Source of the DNA: Gelidibacter mesophilus DSM 14095
GTDB lineage: Bacteria; Bacteroidota; Bacteroidia; Flavobacteriales; Flavobacteriaceae
Direction of reading: 5' to 3'
Length of the DNA: 64,000 nucleotides
Assembly: GCF_000423005.1 (NCBI RefSeq)
Contig: NZ_AUHD01000005.1
Location: 186,001 to 250,000, forward strand
The stretch's first letter is position 1; every line of letters starts with the position of its first letter. Below the pieces are notes generated by a model, which worked only from the letters and a program-made list of their open reading frames with translations, had not been told where the DNA came from and did no database searches. Positions 35,566 to 44,068 of this stretch are shown piece after piece. The translations under genes were made by a program, and so were the position numbers.

Positions 35566-36093
35566 ATGAGATCTAAAATTTATACTATTTCTATTTTTTT
35601 GCTGATTGGCACTTTAATGAGTTCTTGCGCTTCTGATGACGATTTAAGTTACCAAAATGATTTCCAAAACAGCCAAAAGGCGTGGTTGATTTTCAAAGAT
35701 AAATCTGAAGACTCCTATACATATACCATTGCAGGTGGTTCATGGGTAGGGTATTCATGGGAAACCAAAATCACGGTAAGCAATGGGAAGATAATTCAAA
35801 GACATTTCAACTATATTATGACGGAAGGTCTAAATGACCTATCTCAAGAAGAAATGGAATGGGTTGAGACTGGTGAAGATATAGGAAGTCATGAAAATCA
35901 GGGTGCTGATGCATTAACATTAGACGACATTTACAATAAGGCAGAAAATATATGGTTGATTAAAAGAGATCATGCAAAGATTTATTTTGAGACTGATACT
36001 AATGGATTAATAGCAACCTGTGGTTATATTGAAAACGGTTGTATGGACGATTGCTTTGTTGGAATTAAAATTAAGAGCATAGAAAGTTTATAA
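35566..36093 (+). CDS. hypothetical lipoprotein
   Basis: 175 residues with a lipoprotein signal peptide: LIGTLMSSC at about 14-22, followed by ASDDD. The mature part is acidic, contains NSQKAWLIFKDKSEDSYTY and, near the end, TCGYIENGCMDDCFVGIKI with three closely spaced cysteines that could form disulfides. I recognise no domain. It probably faces the periplasm or the cell surface. Convergent with nothing; yaaA follows 123 bp downstream on the same strand. Confidence 0.75.
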   Translation: MRSKIYTISIFLLIGTLMSSCASDDDLSYQNDFQNSQKAWLIFKDKSEDSYTYTIAGGSWVGYSWETKITVSNGKIIQRHFNYIMTEGLNDLSQEEMEWVETGEDIGSHENQGADALTLDDIYNKAENIWLIKRDHAKIYFETDTNGLIATCGYIENGCMDDCFVGIKIKSIESL

Positions 36094-36216
36094 AGCTGGA
36101 AGTTTTAAATTTTGCCTACCGCTTCGCTTTAAATTAATGAAAATTTGTTTCGTAACTTTACAAATTGAAAAGCAATCAATTTTAATATAAAGCAACCCAC
36201 TTTCGTTGGCATCATT

Positions 36217-36975
36217 ATGAAACTTGTCTTATCTCCCGCAAAATCCTTGGATTTTGAAACAGCATTACCCACAGAAAAAAATACGCAACCTGAATTTTTA
36301 AAACACTCAGAGCGCTTGAATAAAGTGCTTAAGAAAAAATCCGTCAAGGCATTATCAGACTTAATGAGCATATCTAAAGATTTGAGCCAACTCAATTATG
36401 AGCGCAATCAGGAGTGGGAAGTGCCTTTTACTAAAGAGAACGCTAGACCGGCAATCTATGCTTTCAATGGCGATGTGTATAGAGGGTTGGATGCCTATAC
36501 CATTCCAAAGTCGAAAATTGATAAGACACAGGATACAATAAGAATCCTTTCAGGACTATATGGTATTCTTAAACCTTTGGACTTAATTCAGCCTTACCGA
36601 TTGGAAATGGGCACTAAAATAAGTATCGGAAAAAGTAAAAACTTATATGAATTTTGGAAAAAGGACATTACCAAAGCTCTAAACAATGAATTGGAAGATG
36701 GTGAAGTATTCCTTAATTTGGCGAGTATTGAATATTTTAAATCGGTAGATACAAAAGTCTTAAAGGTGCCAGTGATGAATGTGGATTTTAAGGAATTGAA
36801 AAATGGTGACTATAAAACCATCGGGATTTATGCCAAATTGGCCCGTGGACTCATGGCACGCTACATCATAGATAATAATGTAGAGACATTAGATGCTATT
36901 AGAGGATTTGATTTAGAAAACTACCGATTTCATGAAAAGCTATCTAAAGAAAACACTTTAGTGTTTACAAGATAA
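36217..36975 (+). CDS. yaaA: peroxide stress protein YaaA (DUF328)
   Basis: 252 residues, normal for the family. Typical start MKLVLSPAKSLDFETALPT, then the conserved PAIYAFNGDVYRGLDAYT region, ILSGLYGILKPLDLIQPYRL, and the C-terminal VMNVDFKEL and ARGLMARYII stretches. In E. coli YaaA lowers free iron during hydrogen peroxide stress; a similar function is inferred here. The adjacent gene is the convergent small ribosomal protein THX. Confidence 0.93.
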   Translation: MKLVLSPAKSLDFETALPTEKNTQPEFLKHSERLNKVLKKKSVKALSDLMSISKDLSQLNYERNQEWEVPFTKENARPAIYAFNGDVYRGLDAYTIPKSKIDKTQDTIRILSGLYGILKPLDLIQPYRLEMGTKISIGKSKNLYEFWKKDITKALNNELEDGEVFLNLASIEYFKSVDTKVLKVPVMNVDFKELKNGDYKTIGIYAKLARGLMARYIIDNNVETLDAIRGFDLENYRFHEKLSKENTLVFTR

Positions 36976-37006
36976 CAGACTGCTGATAGAGATTAAAGCG
37001 AAGCGC

Positions 37007-37138
37007 TTAAGGTTTCGATTTCTTATCAATACTGATTTTTTCAAGTGTTGAAGGTCTTCTTTTAATCCTTAGACGTTTTACGCCATAAGATCCGCGTTGA
37101 ATTTTCCCGCGTCTTGTTTTTTTATCGCCTTTTCCCAT
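37007..37138 (-). CDS. 30S ribosomal protein THX
   Basis: A 43-residue gene. The translation starts MGKGDKKTRRGKI and continues QRGSYGVKRLRIKRR before a short tail ending KSKP. The start and high content of lysine and arginine match protein THX, which in Thermus stabilises a cavity at the top of the 30S head and is found throughout Bacteroidota. It is complete with ATG and TAA. It lies convergent to yaaA with 31 bp between the stops. Confidence is high because the GKGDKKTRRGKI start is distinctive. Confidence 0.88.
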   Translation of the reverse strand: MGKGDKKTRRGKIQRGSYGVKRLRIKRRPSTLEKISIDKKSKP

Positions 37139-37237
37139 TTTTTTAGTTTATTAGTTGTTAAAATGAACTAATTATTAAGATACTCAATATTTGTAACTTC
37201 AAACTCATATCTTCAGACTTTAATCATAATTTAACAG

Positions 37238-37960
37238 ATGTACTTTTACTTTATTATCGCTTTTCAAGGCTTTTGTATTTATCACCTATTTAAAAATAGG
37301 AACTCCTACTATTGGGTTTTCGCAATCGTATTTCTGCCGCTGGTGGGATGTCTTGCTTATTTGATCACTCAAGTTTTTAATAAAAAAGATGCAGAGAAAA
37401 TACAAGGTAATTTGACTACCATCTTGGATCCTTCCAAAAAAGTAAGAGATTTGGAACGAAAACTTGAATTTGCTGAAACCTATTTGAATAGGATCAATCT
37501 AGCAGATGCACTACTTGCTGCCCATAATTATCCCGAAGCCATCAAACAGTACCACATCGCTTTGGAGGATAAGACCCAAAATGATTTTTATGTAAAAGCG
37601 CAATTGATTAAAGCCTACTTTTATAACAAAGATTTTGATCAGGTTATTGCACTGAGTGAAGTTTCTGAAAGTCATAAGGAATTCGAGAAAACGGATGTTC
37701 CATTCCTTTATGGGATGGCCTTGGCCGAAAAAGGTAGAGGTGTTGAAGCAGAAAAGCAATTGCGATTGATTGATAGACCCTATTGCAATTATAAGGAGCG
37801 GTTGGCTTTGGCGAATTTCTTATTAAATTTAGAGAGACCTAAAGACGCCAAAGAAATCTTAGATGAGCTCCATGTTGAAATGCAAAACATGACAAAAATG
37901 AATCTGCGCCTTTATAGAACGACCATTCTAGAAGTGGAAAAATTGAGAAACAGTCTGTAA
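37238..37960 (+). CDS. TPR-like membrane protein
   Basis: 240 residues. Two hydrophobic segments (about 1-14 and 24-44) resemble a PLDc_N-like membrane anchor (NRNSYYWVFAIVFLPLVGCL). The rest is helical with TPR-type pairs (LADALLAAHNYPEAIKQYHI near 88-107, LIKAYFYNKDFDQVIALS near 120-137, LPFLYGMALAEKGRG region). Probably an inner-membrane protein exposing a cytoplasmic TPR domain. The partner is unknown. The next gene starts immediately after its stop codon (TAAATG), so the two are co-transcribed and probably translationally coupled. Confidence 0.8.
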   Translation: MYFYFIIAFQGFCIYHLFKNRNSYYWVFAIVFLPLVGCLAYLITQVFNKKDAEKIQGNLTTILDPSKKVRDLERKLEFAETYLNRINLADALLAAHNYPEAIKQYHIALEDKTQNDFYVKAQLIKAYFYNKDFDQVIALSEVSESHKEFEKTDVPFLYGMALAEKGRGVEAEKQLRLIDRPYCNYKERLALANFLLNLERPKDAKEILDELHVEMQNMTKMNLRLYRTTILEVEKLRNSL

Positions 37961-38692
37961 ATGTTTATTCATAAACATCCATATCCGCCATTTATTAAAG
38001 AGGATACCACCAAACTTATTGTGGGAACATTGCCGCCACCACGATTTTCAGTGGGGGAGCTGTTGGAAAAGGATGTCGATTTTTGTTATGGAAGTTATTT
38101 CAATTCCCTTTGGTTGTTTATTGACAAAATTTATGATCTGAATTTAAGATTTGACAATTCCGAAGAAGCAGTAGCTCAGCGCAAAGAGTTTTTAATAGCT
38201 CATAAAATTGGGATCTGTGATATTGTTGCCAGTGCCGAACGTGAAAAAATTGATGCATCCGATTTAGGGATGACCAACATTCAACTGCGAAATATCGTTG
38301 GATATCTCAAAGAGTTTCCCAATATCGATACCTTGTTATTTACTGGAGGCAATAGTAAAAATGGACCAGAATATTTTTTTAGAAAACATCTGAAAACTTT
38401 CGGATTGAAGTTGGATTTAGTTTCAAATGAAGTGCCACGAATTCACGAATTTGAACTTCCTAATACTCTCAATCGAGCAGAAGAACAAGCGCTTCCAAAT
38501 TCTGGTAATTCACCACAAGCGAAATCAAAGATTTTAAAAAGCCGAATCATTAAAACAGTATCCCTAACTTCGGGGTCTGGTGCTGCAAACATCTCTATTA
38601 GCAGAATGCCGCTCTACCAACATCTCAAAGCTAGAAATCCTGAGTTTAATACTTTTGATTTTAGGGTGTTGCAATACCGTGAGTTTATTTGA
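37961..38692 (+). CDS. uracil-DNA glycosylase family protein
   Basis: 243 residues. The N-terminal part has LIVGTLPPPRFSVGEL followed by YGSYFNSLW, as in the UDG-like fold used by DNA repair glycosylases; the middle segment has IGICDIVASAEREKIDASD and DTLLFTGGNSKNG, and the C-terminus has SGSGAANIS. In contrast to classic UDG there is no GQDPYH, so this is a distant family branch and its substrate is unknown. Role in base-excision repair is an inference. Directly follows the TPR membrane protein. Confidence 0.75.
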   Translation: MFIHKHPYPPFIKEDTTKLIVGTLPPPRFSVGELLEKDVDFCYGSYFNSLWLFIDKIYDLNLRFDNSEEAVAQRKEFLIAHKIGICDIVASAEREKIDASDLGMTNIQLRNIVGYLKEFPNIDTLLFTGGNSKNGPEYFFRKHLKTFGLKLDLVSNEVPRIHEFELPNTLNRAEEQALPNSGNSPQAKSKILKSRIIKTVSLTSGSGAANISISRMPLYQHLKARNPEFNTFDFRVLQYREFI

Positions 38693-38805
38693 GTTAACAC
38701 CGTATTTGAAAGTGTTAATGATAATCGTGGTAATGTTCTAATTTTCAAACCATCGTGAGTTTGTTGATTTCGACTTAACCATTCCCAACCCCACGAGAAC
38801 AAACT

Positions 38806-39600
38806 ATGAAAAAAATATTACAAATTAGCAATGGTATGGCACTCATTTCTACCATTACCATCAACTACCTGTCAAATACAGGAGCTATAAATAATACGAC
38901 CATAGGCGAAGTTTCAAAAAGCTTAAACACGTTGTTTACGCCTGCAGGGTATGCCTTTGCCATTTGGGGATTTATATATTTGCTCTTAATTGGTTTTATT
39001 GTGTATCAGGGCAGAAGCTTATTTGTAAAGGTGAGAGATGATGCATTTGTAATGGAAATAGGATGGTGGTTTGTCATTTCCTGTGTGGCGAATACAACTT
39101 GGGTGTTCTTATGGGTTTATGGCTATACGGGATTATCCTGTGTGTTTATATTTTTAATGCTTTTCTCTTTGCTGAAAATTGTCATGGACAATGCCATGGA
39201 ATTATGGGATGCGCCCATTTCGGTTATTGCTTTTTTATGGTGGCCCTTTGTGTTTTATAGTGGCTGGGTAACAGTGGCTAGTATGGCCAACGTATCCGCA
39301 TATCTAACAAAAATAGAATGGAATGGCTTTGGAATGTCCCCGGAAGCTTGGACCATTTTTATGATTATTGTGGCTTTGAGTGTAAATTTAATCGTCACCT
39401 GGACGCGCAATATGCGCGAATTCGCTCTGGTTGGCGCATGGGCACTCAGTGCCATTGCCTATAAGAATTATGAGCCGGAGATCACCATTGCCTATGTTGC
39501 CGGTTTTGCTGCGCTTGTTTTAATTGTGAGCAGTTTTGCTCATGGCTATATCAACAGAGCTACCAGTCCAATGGCAAAGTTGAAGGAGCATTTTCAGTAG
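38806..39600 (+). CDS. TspO/tryptophan-rich sensory protein-like membrane protein
   Basis: 264 residues with about seven hydrophobic segments. TspO-like features include LFTPAGYAFAIWGFIYLLL, and several tryptophan-rich helices (WWFVISCVANTTWVFLW, FLWWPFVFYSGWVTVA). TspO itself is near 160 residues with five helices, so this is the long variant found in Bacteroidota. Known family members bind porphyrins or cholesterol; nothing is known for the long form. Stands alone. Confidence 0.75.
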   Translation: MKKILQISNGMALISTITINYLSNTGAINNTTIGEVSKSLNTLFTPAGYAFAIWGFIYLLLIGFIVYQGRSLFVKVRDDAFVMEIGWWFVISCVANTTWVFLWVYGYTGLSCVFIFLMLFSLLKIVMDNAMELWDAPISVIAFLWWPFVFYSGWVTVASMANVSAYLTKIEWNGFGMSPEAWTIFMIIVALSVNLIVTWTRNMREFALVGAWALSAIAYKNYEPEITIAYVAGFAALVLIVSSFAHGYINRATSPMAKLKEHFQ

Positions 39601-39794
39601 TGCGAGCCCATTTCCTATGAGACAAACTTTAAGAATTGATACTGTTTAACAAGATAGGAAGGGAAATTCCAAAACGCTAAACCAGCAGTACCGATTTTTT
39701 AACCTGTTTTTAAATGATGGTGGTTTTGATTAACAGTTCTCTGTGTTCAACGAAAGTACAAGGTTACTCTACGTCGTTATAAAAAAAGACAGAC

Positions 39795-39813
39795 AAAAAC
39801 CCATAGGTTTTTT
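39795..39813 (-). terminator. weak terminator-like hairpin after small lipoprotein gene
   Basis: AAAAACC (39795-39801) and GGTTTTT (39806-39812) form a short stem; on the - strand a T-rich stretch follows after a few bases. The lipoprotein gene on the - strand ends eight bases before it. Confidence 0.45.
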
Positions 39814-39820
39814 ATAACTT

Positions 39821-40120
39821 CTAGAACCCTTTTCCAAAGAACTTAGAAATGTCAAAATAGTAGGCCACTTCTTCACCATCCAATTTTTTTAAGCTTAATA
39901 TATCATAGGGTTTGTTTTTATAATGAGAAAGTGACTGTCCTAACAATTGACACCCTTGACAGTCTTTTTTTACATACTCATATTCTTCAACAATACTGTT
40001 TACGATAACTGCTTTTTCATAAGTGCTTCCATCACGTTCATGTTTTGCTATATTTTTTGAAGAAGCACAAGAAAGTGCTAGAAAAACAAGCATGACGCCT
40101 ATAGTAATAAAATTTCTCAT
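39821..40120 (-). CDS. small lipoprotein, unknown function
   Basis: 99 residues from the ATG at 40120. The signal peptide ends at a lipobox LALSC (about residue 18), followed by ASSKN. The mature part has a CxxC pair in KKDCQGCQLLGQSLSHYKN and nothing else familiar. An upstream ATG at 40156 would add 12 polar residues before the signal peptide and is not chosen. Function unknown; the CxxC could be a redox or metal site but also a disulfide. Confidence 0.7.
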   Translation of the reverse strand: MRNFITIGVMLVFLALSCASSKNIAKHERDGSTYEKAVIVNSIVEEYEYVKKDCQGCQLLGQSLSHYKNKPYDILSLKKLDGEEVAYYFDISKFFGKGF

Positions 40121-40190
40121 AAGGATAGGTTTTTTAATGTTGGTTTTTTGAGGCAACTACAACTGTCGGCATATGATTCTCATTATAAAT

Positions 40191-41990
40191 TTAGGATTTC
40201 TTAGCCTTAAAAGTGCCGTTAGGTTGAATCAGGTTCATATCTTTAATAATGTCGTCAGTTTCTAAGAACTCAATTTTAAATCCGTCTGCAGCCTTAAATG
40301 AAAACTTGTGTTTTTCAGTAGGCATCAGTTCATATTCAGGTTGCCCAGGAACAAACAGATAGAGAACGTTCTCATTTTTAATATAGATTTTTAGTGTGGT
40401 GCCCATCAAATTATAATCGCCCACATACATTTCTAAATCTGCATTGCTAACCTCAATAGTGTTTGGCGAGCGTTTAAAGGCAATAGGTTCTAATGCTGCT
40501 TCAGTTTTCATGCTCACATTTATAATCTCACCACCATCACCGCTCGCAAAGTTTAATCGCATTTGTCCAGTTTCTGTAGTATCAATACCGGTTTTGGTCA
40601 CCTCAAAAGGTTCAAATACATCATAATGGTAGTGTCTTAAAAAAAGCTTTTTGCGTTTAAGAATTGCAAATAAGGAGTCGTTTTCAACTATAATATTAAA
40701 ACTGCCATAACCTGCATTCTCATAACTGCCCGTATAGTCCTGCTTTATATGGGATGGTTTTGTGTTCTTTATTTGGGTTGTCTTACTGTCTTCAAGTTTG
40801 AGCTCTTCCTGCATCTTTTTTGCTTTTTCTTGTGAGTCAATAAAGCGTTTGGTCCAGTCGGTTTTTTTACCTTCAAAGAAACGATCTGCTATGGTATTCC
40901 TCACAATGCCAGGAACTGAAGATCCGTTCTGATTGACCAAGACCACAATACCCAATTTATCACTTGGATAAAAAGCGACACTCGCTGAAAAACCATCGAT
41001 ATTGCCACCGTGTTCCACCCGATAGTGTCCTCTATAGGAGGTTTCCATCCACCCATAACCGTAGTTCGCAAAAAACATATCCGGATGATCTTCTTCAGGT
41101 AATGCAGCAGCCATGACCATTTGGGAACTGATAGCTTCATTAATGTAGATTTCAGGTAAAATCTCCTGGTCGTTGTGTTTTCCTTTGTTGATCCACATGT
41201 TTAACCATTTGGCCATATCATTGGCACTGCTATAAATGCTTCCTGCCGGACTCATCCCAGAAATGTCATAATAATCCATTTTGCTGATGACATTGCCCTT
41301 TTTAAGTTCGTAACCAAAAGCGACGTTATCACTTTTTTGCAATTCACTCAATAAGGTTTGTGAACGCGACATGCCCAAGGGCTCAAAAAATCTGCTTTTG
41401 ATATTTTTTTCCCAAGATTCACCGGTAATTTTCTCTGCAATAACTCCTTGTGCCAAAAACATAAAATTATTATAATGCCATTCCTGCCTTAAACCAGTAA
41501 TAGGTTCTTGATAGGCAATCCGCTCGATTAAGCTATCCTTATCGGCCGATGGAAACAAATACCAACTAAAATCATGACGAGGTAAACCCGTACTATGGCG
41601 CATCAAATCTTTGATGATGACTTGATTGTTTAGATTGTCATTATAGAATTTTAATTCGGGAATGTATTTTATGGGGCTGTCGTCAAAAGATAATTTGTCT
41701 TCCGCCCTTAATTGGCCCAATATGGCTGAAGTAAAAGCTTTCGTTGAAGAACCAATCGCAAAAAGCGTGTTGGCATCCGTGGGTACTTTATTTTCATAAT
41801 CGCTATAACCGAACCCTTTTGAGTAGATCACTTTATTACCATCAACAATGGCTACGGAAAAGCCAACGGCTTTAGTAGCCTCCAATACGGCATTGAGATC
41901 TTTGTCAAGGCCTTTAAGTCGCTTGTCGGTTTGTGCGTAAATGGATGGGAAAAGTGCGAGACATAAGATAAGACAGATGAACTTTTTCAT
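40191..41990 (-). CDS. serine hydrolase, beta-lactamase/PBP class C fold
   Basis: 599 residues. Signal peptide 1-19 (PSIYAQ). The penicillin-binding/class C beta-lactamase-like domain covers about 28-375: SxxK at S81-T83-K84 (GSSTK), YxN at Y173-N175 (WHYNN), and HGG in RVEHGGNIDGFS near 330. A C-terminal DUF3471-like extension (about 420-595) is made of beta strands. Such proteins are usually esterases or D-aminopeptidases, not antibiotic-destroying enzymes. Probably periplasmic or secreted. Single gene. Confidence 0.9.
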   Translation of the reverse strand: MKKFICLILCLALFPSIYAQTDKRLKGLDKDLNAVLEATKAVGFSVAIVDGNKVIYSKGFGYSDYENKVPTDANTLFAIGSSTKAFTSAILGQLRAEDKLSFDDSPIKYIPELKFYNDNLNNQVIIKDLMRHSTGLPRHDFSWYLFPSADKDSLIERIAYQEPITGLRQEWHYNNFMFLAQGVIAEKITGESWEKNIKSRFFEPLGMSRSQTLLSELQKSDNVAFGYELKKGNVISKMDYYDISGMSPAGSIYSSANDMAKWLNMWINKGKHNDQEILPEIYINEAISSQMVMAAALPEEDHPDMFFANYGYGWMETSYRGHYRVEHGGNIDGFSASVAFYPSDKLGIVVLVNQNGSSVPGIVRNTIADRFFEGKKTDWTKRFIDSQEKAKKMQEELKLEDSKTTQIKNTKPSHIKQDYTGSYENAGYGSFNIIVENDSLFAILKRKKLFLRHYHYDVFEPFEVTKTGIDTTETGQMRLNFASGDGGEIINVSMKTEAALEPIAFKRSPNTIEVSNADLEMYVGDYNLMGTTLKIYIKNENVLYLFVPGQPEYELMPTEKHKFSFKAADGFKIEFLETDDIIKDMNLIQPNGTFKAKKS

Positions 41991-42121
41991 GAGCTATTGG
42001 TTTTGGTGGATTACTTTATCAGTATTCTAATGTCTGGAAAAGTTACGTTTTTCAATGAAATAAAACATTCTCCCAAAACATAATTTATCTAAAATGTTTC
42101 GGGAGAATGTTAGAAGAGGTG

Positions 42122-43135
42122 CTATTTAGTAATGGTATGTTCCCAATTGGCACCACTAATATCTGTGATTTTTAAGGTGTAATTTCCTTTTGGAAGGTTT
42201 TTAATTACGTCATCCTTAAAATTGAGGTTGGCTTTTGCACCCAACGGAATAACTAAACTGTGCTTTCCTGGTTTGACCTTGGCAATATAATAATTGTCAA
42301 TGAGGTTCTTATCAATGCCTGCCAAATCATCTGGTTGATAGTCTATGACTTTATTTCCTTGAGTATCCGTCAAGGTAATTTCAATCATCCAAGCGCCGTA
42401 AACATCTACACCTTCCGTTCTGTAGACGTCAAATGAAAGACCGTTGGCATTTAATTGACCTTCGGAGATTTCAAGTTTTGGTTTGACTGATTTATTATGC
42501 AAGGTTCCCCAAACGCCGCCATGGAACATTTGGTTGGTATAGAGCGTCAATCCGAAAATAAAGAGGGCGCCCACCAGAACTACTTTTGGAAAGATGCGAT
42601 CTCTAATTGGTAAAATACCAGATCCTAACCATGCAAACCATTTCTTTTTAGTAAAGGCATAGTTCTTTTTCATTAGGTAGTTGTCCATTGAATATTTACC
42701 GCTCCCCGTAAAGAACAGCATATAGCCTGTGGCAATTCCAAGGACGCCAATTTGCCATTCATCCAAACAGGTGGTGCCAATCCAGCCCGAACCTAACAAG
42801 ATGCCCATGGCCAATCCGAAGACGCCAATACTCATGAGTCGGGTAAACAGACCAAGAATCATAAAGAGGCCAACAATACCTTCTATAATGGTAAAACCTA
42901 CCATGGCCAACCACAGTGCGTCTGGATTTTCAACTAAATATTGAATAATGGGTTTAATGCCCAAGGCATGGGGAAGGAAGTGGTTAAACTTCTCACCGAT
43001 ATAACCGGCAACTTCCGGATCTAATTTATTGTCTAAAATAATTCTTCTGTAAAAGGCTGAAAAGTAGGTCCAGCCTATGACCATTCTTACAGAAAGGGCT
43101 AATAGCCCAGCGTCGTTTTTAATAGGTAATTTCAT
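42122..43135 (-). CDS. fused DoxD-DoxA (thiosulfate:quinone oxidoreductase-like) membrane protein
   Basis: 337 residues from the ATG at 43135 (a TTG further upstream is rejected). The first ~180 residues have several membrane helices with a DoxX/DoxD pattern (LALSVRMVIGWTYFSAFYRR, and VEGIVGLFMILGLFTRLMS-like stretch). The C-terminal ~140 residues after FHGGVWGTLHNKS form a periplasmic beta-rich part like the small subunit DoxA. In Acidianus the two are separate proteins forming thiosulfate:quinone oxidoreductase; fused DoxDA forms are known in Bacteroidota. Whether this one oxidises thiosulfate is unproved. A small membrane-anchored gene lies 77 bp upstream in the same direction. Confidence 0.82.
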   Translation of the reverse strand: MKLPIKNDAGLLALSVRMVIGWTYFSAFYRRIILDNKLDPEVAGYIGEKFNHFLPHALGIKPIIQYLVENPDALWLAMVGFTIIEGIVGLFMILGLFTRLMSIGVFGLAMGILLGSGWIGTTCLDEWQIGVLGIATGYMLFFTGSGKYSMDNYLMKKNYAFTKKKWFAWLGSGILPIRDRIFPKVVLVGALFIFGLTLYTNQMFHGGVWGTLHNKSVKPKLEISEGQLNANGLSFDVYRTEGVDVYGAWMIEITLTDTQGNKVIDYQPDDLAGIDKNLIDNYYIAKVKPGKHSLVIPLGAKANLNFKDDVIKNLPKGNYTLKITDISGANWEHTITK

Positions 43136-43212
43136 TGTATTTATTCTCAAAAAGGGTTACTTATTTCTTTTGGCTAACTGTAGGAGTTAGCCTTGTTAAC
43201 TTAAGAAATGAG

Positions 43213-43572
43213 TTACAGATGAACCTTTAGGTTCTGATAGAGAATGTAATAGGGGATACGTGTTACGGAATTTGCGTTGCCCGTGAACATTGAGGTTTGT
43301 TGTAGCGAAAGCTCAAGGCCAATCGCAGTGAGTTGCGGTTTGGGGTCAATAAATGCAGGAGAAATTTGATGTATAGTCTTTGTGACCGCAGATACCGATT
43401 CTATATCTTCATAAACTTGGCAAACACTTTTGTTTGAAACTTCGGTTTGTGGAATTTCAAGAGCTGTCTGTACCGAGTTTCTAACCTTACAAGGTGAAAG
43501 TAGCAAAAGAAATATGAGCCCAACTAATGAGGCTAATGTCGCTGCTTTTCTTATGTGTAGTTTTTCTTTCAC
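43213..43572 (-). CDS. small membrane-anchored protein upstream of doxDA
   Basis: 119 residues starting at GTG (43572), five bases after a -7 box. One hydrophobic segment (about 10-28, LASLVGLIFLLLLSPCK) is either a membrane anchor or a signal peptide. The rest is unfamiliar, with one conserved-looking NSVCQVYED. No domain recognised. Probably co-transcribed with the DoxDA gene, so possibly a partner. The absence of any other start codon supports GTG. Confidence 0.6.
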   Translation of the reverse strand: MKEKLHIRKAATLASLVGLIFLLLLSPCKVRNSVQTALEIPQTEVSNKSVCQVYEDIESVSAVTKTIHQISPAFIDPKPQLTAIGLELSLQQTSMFTGNANSVTRIPYYILYQNLKVHL

Positions 43573-43576
43573 GCGG

Positions 43577-43584
43577 CAAAGATA
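43577..43584 (-). promoter_or_regulatory. -7 promoter box (TATCTTTG) before small doxDA-linked gene
   Basis: On the - strand TATCTTTG fits TAnnTTTG and ends four bases before the GTG start at 43572, as in guaA. This suggests a nearly leaderless transcript. Confidence 0.5.
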
Positions 43585-44068
43585 GCCTTATTTTTGACTT
43601 TTGGAGATATGCTATTGTTTGATGTTTTTATTACTTGATATATCCTACATAATAATTGTTTCATAGAAAAACTGTAAAGTGCTAAAGGCCAAATTCCAAC
43701 TGAATATTTAGTGGAAATTTTTGAAGTATTGAGGAGATACTAATTTTTTAATATCAATTTAGAATTAGTGAATTCATTGAATACGTGAAAAAAATCAATC
43801 ACGATATCCTCATGGTAAATAAACTTTGAGTTTCTTGGCAAAAGAAGTTGTTTCACAGAGTGAAGACACAACGAAGAGTTTGATTATATGAGGAATTGTA
43901 GGTAATAATTGAAATTATTAAATCTATGAAATTCCTGTCTCTTAAAATAGTGTCATCAGCGGTCCATAAGGCTTCTAAGATTTTAGGCACCGAAAGCCGA
44001 AAGCAAACTGCTCTATGGAAATGATTGGTTAATTGGAGATTTCATATTATTAGTACTGTTGGCAAAAG
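43585..44068. other. gene-free gap of 484 bp
   Basis: Between the doxDA-linked gene and the end of the gamma-glutamyltransferase gene. AT-rich; I find no reading frame, RNA or clear terminator that I can support. Confidence 0.5.

Noticed and set aside
40191-41990. Antibiotic-resistance class C beta-lactamase
   Set aside because: The SxxK/YxN/HGG arrangement and the long C-terminal extension match serine hydrolases/esterases of the class C fold rather than true AmpC enzymes.
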